From positions 2,096,001 to 2,160,000 of the forward strand of contig NZ_CP075715.1 of assembly GCF_024584805.1 (NCBI RefSeq): 64,000 nucleotides of DNA, in the 5' to 3' direction. Shown one piece after another: positions 51,609 through 59,784 of this stretch. The translations under genes and the position numbers were made by a program. The stretch is from Streptomyces sp. FIT100 (GTDB lineage Bacteria; Actinomycetota; Actinomycetes; Streptomycetales; Streptomycetaceae). The notes beneath the pieces are model-generated. The model did not search any database. It worked only from the letters and a program-made list of their open reading frames with translations, and was not told the DNA's origin. Within the stretch, counting starts at the first letter, position 1; each line of letters begins with the position of its first letter.

Positions 51609-52454
51609 ATGATCAAGTCACTACTTCCCCGGCGTGGCCGGGAGTTGCCCGCCCGCCCCGCCCCCGGTGAGGTGCTCGCCGAGGCGCGAGGGCTGTCTGT
51701 GCGGCTGGGGGAGCGGGAGGTACTGCGGGGCGTGGGGCTCACCGCCCGCGCCGGCGAGGTCGTCGCGCTCGTGGGGCCCAACGGGGCCGGCAAGTCCACG
51801 TTGCTCGCCGCCGTGGCCGCGGACACGGCGCCGGCGGCGGGCGAGGTGCGGATCGGCCCTCGCGCCGCGTCCGCCTGGTCCGCACGCGAGCTGGCGCTGC
51901 GGCGCGCCGTCCTTCCGCAGGCCGCCGCGCTGTCGTTCCCGTTCACCGTCGCCGAGGTCGTGCGGATGGGGCGCGCCCCGTGGGCGGGCACCGTCCGTGA
52001 GGACGAGGACGACGCGGCGGTCGCCGAGGCCATGGCGGCGACGGAGGTCGACGCCTTCGCCGCGCGGCCGTTCTCCGCGCTGTCCGGCGGCGAACGGGCC
52101 CGCGTCGCGCTCGCCCGCGTACTGGCCCAGCGCACGCCGCTGCTGCTGCTCGACGAGCCGACCGCCGCGCTGGACCTGCGCCACCAGGAGCTGGTGCTGC
52201 GGGTGTGCCGCGATCGGGCGGCCGCGGGCGACGGGGTCGTCGTCGTCCTGCACGACCTGGGCCTCGCCGCGGCGTACGCGCACCGGGTGGCCGTGCTCCA
52301 CGCCGGACGGGTCGCCGCCGAGGGCGCCCCGGGCGAGGTGTTCCGCGACGGGCTGCTCAGCGAGGTGTACCGGCAGCCGGTCGAGGTGCTGCCCCATCCG
52401 CGGACCGGCGCGCCGCTCATCGTGCCCAAACGGGATCGCTTGACCTCTACTTGA
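51609..52454 (+). CDS. hmuV: Heme ABC transporter ATPase HmuV
   Basis: 281 residues. Walker A VGPNGAGKSTLL, Q-loop LPQAAALSFPF (HmuV/FhuC-like), signature LSGGERARVALARVLA, Walker B LLLLDEPTAALDL and H-loop VVLHDLGLAAAYAHR. AAGGCGG precedes the ATG. It lies 33 bp after hmuU and completes a HmuTUV importer. Confidence 0.95.
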   Translation: MIKSLLPRRGRELPARPAPGEVLAEARGLSVRLGEREVLRGVGLTARAGEVVALVGPNGAGKSTLLAAVAADTAPAAGEVRIGPRAASAWSARELALRRAVLPQAAALSFPFTVAEVVRMGRAPWAGTVREDEDDAAVAEAMAATEVDAFAARPFSALSGGERARVALARVLAQRTPLLLLDEPTAALDLRHQELVLRVCRDRAAAGDGVVVVLHDLGLAAAYAHRVAVLHAGRVAAEGAPGEVFRDGLLSEVYRQPVEVLPHPRTGAPLIVPKRDRLTST

Positions 52455-52545
52455 CCTGCCCGAGGGCTGGTCATGGCCGACCCGTGACCGCCCCGTTTCC
52501 CCCGGCCGATGCTGAGATGCGAATCACTGGACGGCGGGGTACCGG

Positions 52546-52564
52546 CCAGGTAAGGCTCGGTTAA
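52546..52564. promoter_or_regulatory. Iron box upstream of efeO
   Basis: CCAGGTAAGGCTCGGTTAA matches 13 of 19 positions of the iron-box consensus in the best alignment, and a further TTAGGT half-site follows at 52566. It lies about 50 bp before the efeO ATG. Weaker than the other two boxes. Confidence 0.6.
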
Positions 52565-52610
52565 GTTAGGTCCGCCTCACCGCCACCCCCCTCCTCTTCG
52601 TGGAGCCCGT

Positions 52611-53759
52611 ATGCGACCCGTCCGTCTCTCCGTCGTCACCGCCGCGGCCGCCGTGACTGCCCTGACCGCCGTCACCGGCTGCGCCGAGAAGGGCGACGCC
52701 AAGGGCGGCCACGGTGCGATCGCCGTCACCGCGAAGGACGACGCCTGCGAGGTGTCCGCCGAGGAGTTCCCCGCCGGGCACGTCCAGTTGGACATCGAGA
52801 ACAAGGGCTCCAAGGTCACCGAGGTCTACATCCTCTTCCCGGACGACCGCATCGTCACCGAGCGCGAGAACATCGGCCCCGGCACCAGGGCGAGCCTCAC
52901 CGCCGAGGTGAAGGCCGGTGACTACACGATCGCCTGCAAGCCGGGCATGACCGGCGAGGGCATCCGCCGGCCGGTCAAGGCCACCGGCGGCACCGTCGCC
53001 AAGCGCTCCCCGGAGATGGACAGGGCGGTCGCCGCGTACCGCACGTACGTCCAGCAGCAGGCCGACGAGACGCTGCCGAAGGTGAAGGTGTTCACCGACG
53101 CGGTGCGCGCCGGCGACATCGAGGCGGCGAAGAAGGCGTACGCCGACTCCCGCATCGGCTGGGAGCGCACCGAGCCGGTCGCCGAGTCGTTCGGCGACAT
53201 CGACCCCAGGGTCGACCTCCGCGAGGACGGCGTCGCCGACCTGGAACCGGGCCAGGAGTGGACGGGCTGGCACCGCCTGGAGAAGGCGCTGTGGCAGGAC
53301 GGGAAGCTCGGGCCGCAGACGACGGAGTTCGCGGACACACTCGACAAGGACCTCGCCGACTGGGTCAGGAAGGTCGGCACCGCCGAGATCACACCGACCT
53401 CGATGGCGAACGGCGCCAAGGAGCTCCTCGACGAGGTCGCCACCGGCAAGGTCACGGGTGAGGAGGAGCGCTACTCCCACACCGACCTGGTCGACTTCAA
53501 GGCGAACGTCGAGGGCGCGCAGAAGTCGTACGAGCTGCTGAAGCCGGTCGCGGTGAAGAACGACGCGGCGCTCGTCGCCGAGCTGGACAAGCAGTTCGCC
53601 GCACTGAACACGCTGCTCGACAAGTACCGCACGGACAAGGCGAGTTACGTCTTCACCTCGTACGACAAGGTCGCCGAGCCGCAGCGCAAGGAGCTGTCCG
53701 ACGGGGTGAACGCGCTCGCGGAGCCGCTGTCGAAGCTCGCCGCGGCCGTCGTCAAGTAG
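52611..53759 (+). CDS. efeO: Iron-uptake lipoprotein EfeO (cupredoxin + M75)
   Basis: 382 residues. Signal and lipobox VTGC (Cys24), a cupredoxin-like domain (about 35-125, GDYTIACKPGM) and an M75 imelysin-like domain with the HxxE motif GWHRLEKAL. EfeO is thought to bind ferrous or ferric iron outside the membrane for the EfeU permease. First gene of efeO-efeB-efeU. Confidence 0.95.
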   Translation: MRPVRLSVVTAAAAVTALTAVTGCAEKGDAKGGHGAIAVTAKDDACEVSAEEFPAGHVQLDIENKGSKVTEVYILFPDDRIVTERENIGPGTRASLTAEVKAGDYTIACKPGMTGEGIRRPVKATGGTVAKRSPEMDRAVAAYRTYVQQQADETLPKVKVFTDAVRAGDIEAAKKAYADSRIGWERTEPVAESFGDIDPRVDLREDGVADLEPGQEWTGWHRLEKALWQDGKLGPQTTEFADTLDKDLADWVRKVGTAEITPTSMANGAKELLDEVATGKVTGEEERYSHTDLVDFKANVEGAQKSYELLKPVAVKNDAALVAELDKQFAALNTLLDKYRTDKASYVFTSYDKVAEPQRKELSDGVNALAEPLSKLAAAVVK

Positions 53760-53782
53760 TGAGCGGGAAAGGCAAGATTGCG

Positions 53783-55228
53783 ATGCCCGACGAGACGACC
53801 GCCGGCACACCAGCACCGGGGAGACACACGCCTCCCGGCGCGGATCAGCCGCCCGCAGCGCAGCGCACGGAGCAAGCCCTATCCACACCGGGCGCCGCGC
53901 AGCCGACCGCCGCGCGCACCGACACGCCCCGGCCCGAGACGACCCGGCCCGATGCGGCACGGCCCGATGGGGCCCAGCCCCATGCGATGCAGCCGGACCG
54001 CGCGCGCCCCTCGCGGCGCGCGCTCCTCGGCTGGGGCGGCGCCGGGCTCGCACTCGGCGCCGCCGCGGCCGGCGGAGCGGTGGCCGCGGTGACCGGCGGC
54101 GGGGAGGCGACCGCGCCCGCCGCCGCGAGCGGCGCTGCGGTGCCGTTCCACGGGACGCACCAGGCCGGTGTCGCCACTGCCGTGCAGGACCGGCTGCACT
54201 TCGCGTCGTTCGACGTGAGGAGCGGCGACCGCGCCGAGCTGGTCCGGCTGCTGAAGGACTGGACGCGTGCCGCCGAGCGGATGACGGCCGGTCAGGCGGT
54301 CGGCGAGGGCGCCTACGGCGGTCTTGCCGAGGCCCCGCCGGACGACACCGGCGAGGCACTCGGCCTCAAGCCGTCCCGTCTCACCCTCACCGTCGGCTTC
54401 GGGCCCTCCCTCTTCGACGCCCGCTTCGGGCTGCGCGAGCGCAGGCCGGCGGCGCTGGTCGAGCTGCCCAAGTTCAGGGGCGACAACCTCGATCCGGCGC
54501 GCAGCGGCGGTGATCTGTGCGTCCAGGCGTGCGCGGACGACCCGCAGGTGGCCGTGCACGCGATCCGCAACCTCGCCCGCATCGGCTTCGGCAGGGTCGC
54601 GGTCCGCTGGTCGCAGCTCGGCTTCGGCAAGACGTCGTCGACGACGCCCGAGGAGCAGACGCCGCGCAACATGATGGGCTTCAAGGACGGCACCCGGAAC
54701 ATCTCCGGCACCGACGCCGCCGCCCTGGACGAGCACGTGTGGGTGTCCGGGAAGGACGGCCCGGCCTGGCTGACGGGCGGCTCGTACCTCGTGGCGCGGC
54801 GGATCCGGATGAACATCGAGACCTGGGACCGCACGCCGCTCCAGGAGCAGGAGGACATCTTCGGGCGCGACAAGGGCGAGGGTGCCCCCGTGGGCAGGGC
54901 GAGGGAGCGCGACGAGCCGTTCCTGCCCGCCATGCTGCCGACGGCGCACGTACGCCTCGCCCACCCCGACTCCAACGGCGGGGCGCGGATGCTGCGGCGC
55001 GGCTACTCGTTCACGGACGGCACGGACGGTCTCGGCCGGCTCGACGCGGGCCTGTTCTTCCTCGCCTACCAGCGGGACGTCGCCAAGGGCTTCGTGCCGG
55101 TGCAGCGGAGTCTCGCCGCGAGCGACGTCCTCAACGAATACATCCAGCACGTGGGTTCGGCGCTGTACGCGATCCCGCCGGGCGTCCGGGACGAGGACGA
55201 CTGGTGGGGGCGGGCGCTGTTCTCGTGA
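53783..55228 (+). CDS. efeB: EfeB, Tat-exported dye-decolorizing (deferrochelatase) peroxidase
   Basis: 481 residues from the ATG at 53783 (AAAGG ten bases upstream); an in-frame GTG at 53759 overlapping the efeO stop is an alternative. An 80-residue extension rich in TRPD/ARPDG repeats precedes the Tat signal SRRALLGWGGAGLALGAAAA. The DyP peroxidase domain has GFKDGTRNISG (GxxDG) and GLGRLDAGLFFLAYQRD. It may oxidise Fe2+ or release iron from heme, which suits the heme system next door. The long pre-Tat extension is unusual. Confidence 0.92.
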   Translation: MPDETTAGTPAPGRHTPPGADQPPAAQRTEQALSTPGAAQPTAARTDTPRPETTRPDAARPDGAQPHAMQPDRARPSRRALLGWGGAGLALGAAAAGGAVAAVTGGGEATAPAAASGAAVPFHGTHQAGVATAVQDRLHFASFDVRSGDRAELVRLLKDWTRAAERMTAGQAVGEGAYGGLAEAPPDDTGEALGLKPSRLTLTVGFGPSLFDARFGLRERRPAALVELPKFRGDNLDPARSGGDLCVQACADDPQVAVHAIRNLARIGFGRVAVRWSQLGFGKTSSTTPEEQTPRNMMGFKDGTRNISGTDAAALDEHVWVSGKDGPAWLTGGSYLVARRIRMNIETWDRTPLQEQEDIFGRDKGEGAPVGRARERDEPFLPAMLPTAHVRLAHPDSNGGARMLRRGYSFTDGTDGLGRLDAGLFFLAYQRDVAKGFVPVQRSLAASDVLNEYIQHVGSALYAIPPGVRDEDDWWGRALFS

Positions 55229-55262
55229 GCGGCGTTGTTCTCGTGAGCGGAAGGAACCCTCT

Positions 55263-56252
55263 GTGTTCGGCAACTATCTGATCGGCCTGCGCGAGGGCCT
55301 GGAGGCCGGTCTGGTCGTCTGCATCCTCGTCGCGTACCTCGTGAAGACGGACCGCCGGGACGCCCTGAAACCGGTCTGGACCGGGGTCGGGGTGGCCTGC
55401 GCCGTGTCGCTCGCGTTCGGCGCGGCCCTTGAATTCGGCTCCCAGGAGCTGACGTTCGAGGCGCAGGAGCTGCTCGGCGGCTCCCTGTCGATCGTCGCGG
55501 TCGGCCTGGTGACCTGGATGGTCTTCTGGATGCGGCGTACCGCGCGGCATCTGAAGGCCGAACTCCACGGCAAACTGGACGCCGCGCTGCGGATGGGCAC
55601 GGGTGCGCTGGTCGTCACGGCCTTCCTGGCGGTGGGCCGTGAGGGCCTGGAGACGGCGCTGTTCGTCTGGGCGTCGGTACGGGCCGCCACGGACGCGAGC
55701 GGCTCGTCGGGGCCGCTGACCGGGGTCCTGCTGGGGATCGCTTCCGCGGCGCTGCTGAGCTGGCTGTTCTACCGGGGCGCGCTGCGGATCAACCTGTCGA
55801 GGTTCTTCACCTGGACGGGCGGGATGCTGGTCGTCGTTGCCGCGGGTGTCCTCGCGTACGGCGTCCACGACCTCCAGGAGGCCCGTTTCCTGGGCGGTTT
55901 GGCGGACAAGGCGTTCGACATCAGCGCGACGATCCCGCCGGACAGCTGGTACGGGACGCTGCTGAAGGGCGTGTTCAACTTCCAGCCGAACCCGACCGTG
56001 CTCCAGGTCACGGTGTGGGCGCTGTATCTGGTCCCCGTACTCGCCCTGTTCCTTGCCCCGGTAGGGTTCGGACGGTCAGTGGGGGTCGAGGAGCAGAAGG
56101 CGCAGAAGGCAACCGATGAGCAGGCTGGATCGGGCGAGGCTGGGTCGGACGGCGACGGGGCTCGCGGCGGTGACGGTGCTGTCGCTGACGGCGAGCGGGT
56201 GCGTGACGGTTCACGGCGAGCTGGAAGTCGTACCGGCGGCGACGAAGAGTGA
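55263..56252 (+). CDS. efeU: EfeU, FTR1-type iron permease
   Basis: 329 residues, seven predicted helices. The two iron-binding motifs LREGLEA (N-terminal) and GREGLET (middle) are both present. AAGGAA precedes the GTG at 55263. After the last helix about 55 polar residues (EEQKAQKATDEQAGSG, then GDG-rich) overlap the start of the next gene by 137 bp in another frame. Partner of EfeO and EfeB. Confidence 0.93.
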   Translation: MFGNYLIGLREGLEAGLVVCILVAYLVKTDRRDALKPVWTGVGVACAVSLAFGAALEFGSQELTFEAQELLGGSLSIVAVGLVTWMVFWMRRTARHLKAELHGKLDAALRMGTGALVVTAFLAVGREGLETALFVWASVRAATDASGSSGPLTGVLLGIASAALLSWLFYRGALRINLSRFFTWTGGMLVVVAAGVLAYGVHDLQEARFLGGLADKAFDISATIPPDSWYGTLLKGVFNFQPNPTVLQVTVWALYLVPVLALFLAPVGFGRSVGVEEQKAQKATDEQAGSGEAGSDGDGARGGDGAVADGERVRDGSRRAGSRTGGDEE

Positions 56253-57120
56253 GGCCGCGCAGGCCCTGAAGGACTTCACCGACGCGTACAACAAGGCGGA
56301 CAAGGCATACGATCCGGCGCTCGACGCGGGCCGGGTCACGGGCGCGCTCGGCGCGATCAACCAGGCGGGCCTGAAGGCGCGCAGCATCACGACGCCGGGC
56401 GGCAATCCGCAGCACCGGCCGCTGGAGCTGACGGACGCGGCGTTCCACGTGCCGAAGAAGGCGGGCTGGCCGCGGTGGTTCGTCGCGGACACCGACAGCA
56501 ACCGCGACGTCGACGGCGGAGCGCAGGACAGCCGCTGGCTGATGGTGTTCGTCAGGAACGGCAACGACCAGCTGTGGGAGGCCGCGTACCTGGCGATCCT
56601 GACGCCGGACGAGGTGCCCGTGTTCCGCACGGACAAGGACGGCTGGGTGGAGCCGGTGCCCCCGGACTCGGCCGCGACGGCGGTCGCGCCGCGGAACCTG
56701 AGCGAGGAGTACGTCTCGTACCTCCAGCGCGGCAAGCCGGACCACTTCGCCGCGGGCGTGCACACGAGCGGCTGGCGCGAGGAGCGCAGGCAGAGCGAGC
56801 GGCGGCCCGGCCTGTCCACGCAGTACGTCGACCAGCCGCTGGACACCGGTGACTTCGCGCCGCTGGGGCTGGTCACGGAGGACGGCGGTGCGCTGGTGTT
56901 CTTCTCGATGCGCTACTTCGACCGGCAGACGGCGGCTGCGGGCTACCGGCCGAAGGTCAGCCCGGACGTGCGAGCGCTGATGACCGGCGAGGTGAAGAAC
57001 ACGCTCACGAAGGAGTGGGTGTCGAGCCAGGCCGTCAAGCTGGCGCCGAGCGGGGCGTCGGGGCCCGCGGTGACGGTCGTGGGGCGGCTCCAGGGCGTGA
57101 CGTCGGCGGAGGGCTCGTAG
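56116..57120 (+). CDS. Lipoprotein of unknown function overlapping efeU
   Basis: 334 residues. Lipobox LTASGC (Cys29), then a soluble extracytoplasmic domain with FTDAYNKADKAYDPALDAG, RWLMVFVRNGNDQLWEAAYL and GALVFFSMRYFDRQTA. I do not recognise a family with a known activity; similar proteins occur downstream of other genes in Streptomyces. AAGG is six bases before the ATG. The 137-bp overlap with efeU in a different frame is large. It could be cotranscribed with the iron-uptake genes, so a role in iron handling is only suggested. Confidence 0.8.
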   Translation: MSRLDRARLGRTATGLAAVTVLSLTASGCVTVHGELEVVPAATKSEAAQALKDFTDAYNKADKAYDPALDAGRVTGALGAINQAGLKARSITTPGGNPQHRPLELTDAAFHVPKKAGWPRWFVADTDSNRDVDGGAQDSRWLMVFVRNGNDQLWEAAYLAILTPDEVPVFRTDKDGWVEPVPPDSAATAVAPRNLSEEYVSYLQRGKPDHFAAGVHTSGWREERRQSERRPGLSTQYVDQPLDTGDFAPLGLVTEDGGALVFFSMRYFDRQTAAAGYRPKVSPDVRALMTGEVKNTLTKEWVSSQAVKLAPSGASGPAVTVVGRLQGVTSAEGS

Positions 57121-57171
57121 TCCCGCCGCGAGGGCCCCGCCTGTCCTCGCTGTTCCGTGCTGTTCCGTCGC

Positions 57172-57276
57172 GTCAGCGGTCCTGAGCGTCAGCGGTCCTG
57201 AGCGTCAGCGGTCCTGAGCGTCAGCGGTCCTGAGCGTCAGCGGTCCTGAGCGTCAGCGGTCCTGAGCGTCAGCGGT
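57172..57276. repeat. Tandem repeat array, 16-bp unit, 6.5 copies
   Basis: GTCAGCGGTCCTGAGC repeated six times from 57172 to 57267, then a partial copy. The partial copy contains the TGA stop (57269-57271) of the minus-strand gene. The array fills most of the gap between convergent genes ending at 57120 and 57269. Copies are identical, suggesting recent expansion. Confidence 0.92.
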
Positions 57277-58036
57277 GCAGGGGCCAGGCCGGGCTGTGGT
57301 GTCCGTGCTCGTGGTCACCGGTCTCGTCCGCGTACTTGGCGCACGCGTCGGCCAGCGCCTCCAGCAGCGTCAGCGGGTCCGGCAGCGGATGCTCGGGGCC
57401 GCGCACCCAGTCGACCGTGAGGCCGTCGGGCAGGCGCGCGGGCGGTACGAGGACGTAGCTGCCGCGGCTGTGCCAGCCGAGGCCCGGATGCTCGTCCGTC
57501 GTCTCGGGGTGGCAGTCCAGCTCGCAGGGCCACCACTCGTCCTCGTCCTCGGGCGTGCCGCGGGTGGCGGTGAAGAACAGCATCCGGTCGCCGCCCGACT
57601 CGGTCACCGGGCCGACGTCGACGCCCTCGGCGAGCAGCCGCTCCAGCGCCGCGCGCCCGGCCTCCAGCGGTACGTCGAGGACGTCGTGGACCATGCCGGT
57701 GGCGGTGACGAAGTTCGCCTCGGGCTCGTCCTCCGCCCAGCGCTGGATCGTGCCGGGGTCGGTCGAGCACTGCGTCTGCCAGGCGAAGGAGACGGGGTGC
57801 CGGGCGGGGGTGGGACAGCCGATGCGCTCGCAGGAGCAGCTGAAGCCGGCGGGGTACGCGGCGGGCGCGAGCGGCAGTCCGGCGGCGGCGGTGGCCAGCA
57901 GCAGGGCCAGGCGGTGGTCCGCGCCGTCCCCGTCGTCCTCGCGGGGGCGCCTGCGCAGCCACTGCGGCAGCAGGCTCTCCCAGGACGTCCTGCTCTCCGC
58001 GTCCGCGCCGCGATTACGGCCGATACCGTCGCCCAT
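57269..58036 (-). CDS. Bifunctional primase/polymerase-like (prim-pol) protein
   Basis: 255 residues with similarity to the N-terminal bifunctional DNA primase/polymerase domain of actinobacterial proteins. Notable segments are CSCERIGCPTPARHPVSFAW (Cys-rich), DPGTIQRWAEDEPEANF, GDRMLFFTATRGT and SRGSYVLVPPARLPDG. The helicase domain found in plasmid prim-pols is absent, and the catalytic acidic residues are not clearly conserved, so activity is uncertain. ATG at 58036. Its stop lies in the tandem array. Confidence 0.75.
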   Translation of the reverse strand: MGDGIGRNRGADAESRTSWESLLPQWLRRRPREDDGDGADHRLALLLATAAAGLPLAPAAYPAGFSCSCERIGCPTPARHPVSFAWQTQCSTDPGTIQRWAEDEPEANFVTATGMVHDVLDVPLEAGRAALERLLAEGVDVGPVTESGGDRMLFFTATRGTPEDEDEWWPCELDCHPETTDEHPGLGWHSRGSYVLVPPARLPDGLTVDWVRGPEHPLPDPLTLLEALADACAKYADETGDHEHGHHSPAWPLHR

Positions 58037-58152
58037 CTATCCCCTCACACGTGTGTCGCGCCCCCGGGCCACGCGGCGGAGCCGCATGTCGATACTGCTG
58101 CCATCGTCCCACCATCCCCCACGTCGTGTGGCCGCACCCCCCGATCGTGTGG

Positions 58153-58758
58153 TCACTCCCTGGGCGCGAGGCCGTGCAGTGCGTACTCGACGACCTTGTC
58201 GGCGTACTCGTGGGTGAGCGGCAGGGTGCGCAGCAGCCAGCGGTGGGCGAGCGGGCCGACGAAGAGCTCCAGGGCGATGCGCGGGTCGATGCCGGCGCGT
58301 ACGTGCCCGGCGGCCCGGGCGGCGTCCAGCCTGCGGACGTACAGCTGGAGGGAGGGTTCGAGGAGGCGCTCGACGAACTGCGCGGCGAGGGCGGGGTCGC
58401 TGACGCTCTCGGCGGCGAGGGCGCGGGCGGGGGCGTCGTAGACGGGCGAGTTCAGCTCGTCGACGGTGGCGCGCAGGACCAGCTTGAGGTCGGCCTCCAG
58501 GTCGCCGGTGTCGGGGAGGTCGGGTTCGCCCCGAGCCGCCTGCTCGGCGCGGTCGAGGAAGGCGTCGAGGAGGACCGCGGCCTTGGAGGGCCACCAGCGG
58601 TAGATGGTCTGCTTGCCCACGCCCGCGCGGGCGGCGATGCCCTCGATGGTCGTCCGGGTGTAGCCCGCCTCGCCGACGAGGTCGAGGGCGGCGTCGTAGA
58701 TGGCGCGGCGGGAGCGTTCGCTGCGGCGGGAGGCGTCGGGCGGCCTGGTCTCTGCCAT
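58153..58758 (-). CDS. TetR-family regulator
   Basis: 201 residues. Helix-turn-helix TTIEGIAARAGVGKQTIYRW followed by WPSKAAVLLDAFLDR, and a TetR_C-like ligand-binding domain. Start ATG at 58758. Divergent from ddaH, with 162 bp between them containing only weak palindromes; ddaH could be its target, which is inference from position. Confidence 0.9.
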   Translation of the reverse strand: MAETRPPDASRRSERSRRAIYDAALDLVGEAGYTRTTIEGIAARAGVGKQTIYRWWPSKAAVLLDAFLDRAEQAARGEPDLPDTGDLEADLKLVLRATVDELNSPVYDAPARALAAESVSDPALAAQFVERLLEPSLQLYVRRLDAARAAGHVRAGIDPRIALELFVGPLAHRWLLRTLPLTHEYADKVVEYALHGLAPRE

Positions 58759-58920
58759 GGGATCAACCTAGCAGCGACGTGACGCTACGTATCGTCTCGC
58801 TGTACTGCCGGCGTATGTGTGATGAACCACCCGTTCGGATCACAGCGCGGGGGCTCCGCAGGCCGCACCATGGGCTGGACGCACAGACCGTGCGCCACTG
58901 CCGCTCGTGAGGAGCCCGCA

Positions 58921-59736
58921 TTGCCTCGTGACGCCCGTTCCCGCCGCTACCTCATGTGCCCACCCACGCACTTCGAGGTGACGTACTCCATCAACCCCTG
59001 GATGGACCCCGGGAAGCCCGTCGACCTGTCGCTGGCGCTCGCCCAGTGGGAGACGCTGCGCGACCGCTACCGCGCGCTCGGCCACACCGTGGAACTGCTG
59101 GAACCGCGGGCGGACCTGCCCGACATGGTCTACGCCGCGAACGGCGCGACCGTCGTGGACGGGCGCGTGCTCGGGGCGCGCTTCGCCCACCGCGAGCGGG
59201 AGGCGGAGGCGGAGGCCCACCTGGAGTGGTTCCGCGCGAACGGCTTCACCGAGATCCACGAGCCGGTGCACATCAACGAGGGCGAGGGCGACTTCGCGGT
59301 GACCTCGACGTACGTGCTGGCGGGGCAGGGCTTCCGGTCGAGCCCGCTGTCGCACGACGAGGCGCAGGAGTTCTTCGGACGGCCGGTGATCGGGCTGGAG
59401 CTGGTGGACCCGCGCTACTACCACCTGGACACGGCGCTGTCCGTCCTCGACGCCGAGACGGACGAGATCATGTACTACCCCGGCGCCTTCTCCCCCGGCA
59501 GCCGCGCGGTCCTCGCCCGCCTCTTCCCCGACGCCCTCATCGCCCGCGAGGCGGACGCGGCGGCGCTCGGCCTGAACGCGGTCAGCGACGGACGCCACGT
59601 CCTGCTCCCGCAGGCGGCGGTGGGCCTCTTCGGCCCGCTGCGGGCCCGTGACTTCGAGCCGGTGGGCGTCGACCTGAGCGAGCTCCTCAAGGGCGGCGGC
59701 AGCGTCAAGTGCTGCACCCAGGAGCTCCGCCCCTGA
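58921..59736 (+). CDS. ddaH: Dimethylargininase (DDAH-like hydrolase)
   Basis: 271 residues. RYLMCPPTHFEVTYSINPWM and the guanidino-modifying fold: DMVYAANGATVVDG, EGEGDFAVTSTY, the catalytic His in YYHLDTALSVLDAETDEIM and the nucleophile Cys in GGGSVKCCTQEL. It hydrolyses methylated arginine to citrulline, or is a related amidinohydrolase. TTG start supported by GAGGAG six bases upstream; the ATG at 58819 is rejected. The family match is strong; the exact substrate is less sure. Confidence 0.88.
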   Translation: MPRDARSRRYLMCPPTHFEVTYSINPWMDPGKPVDLSLALAQWETLRDRYRALGHTVELLEPRADLPDMVYAANGATVVDGRVLGARFAHREREAEAEAHLEWFRANGFTEIHEPVHINEGEGDFAVTSTYVLAGQGFRSSPLSHDEAQEFFGRPVIGLELVDPRYYHLDTALSVLDAETDEIMYYPGAFSPGSRAVLARLFPDALIAREADAAALGLNAVSDGRHVLLPQAAVGLFGPLRARDFEPVGVDLSELLKGGGSVKCCTQELRP

Positions 59737-59739
59737 ACC

Positions 59740-59766
59740 GCGGGGGGGGTACTCCGTACCCCCCGC
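59740..59766. terminator. Bidirectional hairpin terminator
   Basis: GCGGGGGGGGTAC with GTACCCCCCGC, loop TCC, between the convergent ddaH (ends 59736) and rsm22-like (ends 59785) genes. Confidence 0.75.
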
Positions 59767-59784
59767 ACCCCCCGGACGATCGTG

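Noticed and set aside
57269..58036. Prim-pol protein as evidence of an integrated plasmid or phage
   Set aside because: No integrase, att sites, replication or transfer genes nearby; such stand-alone proteins are common in Streptomyces chromosomes.
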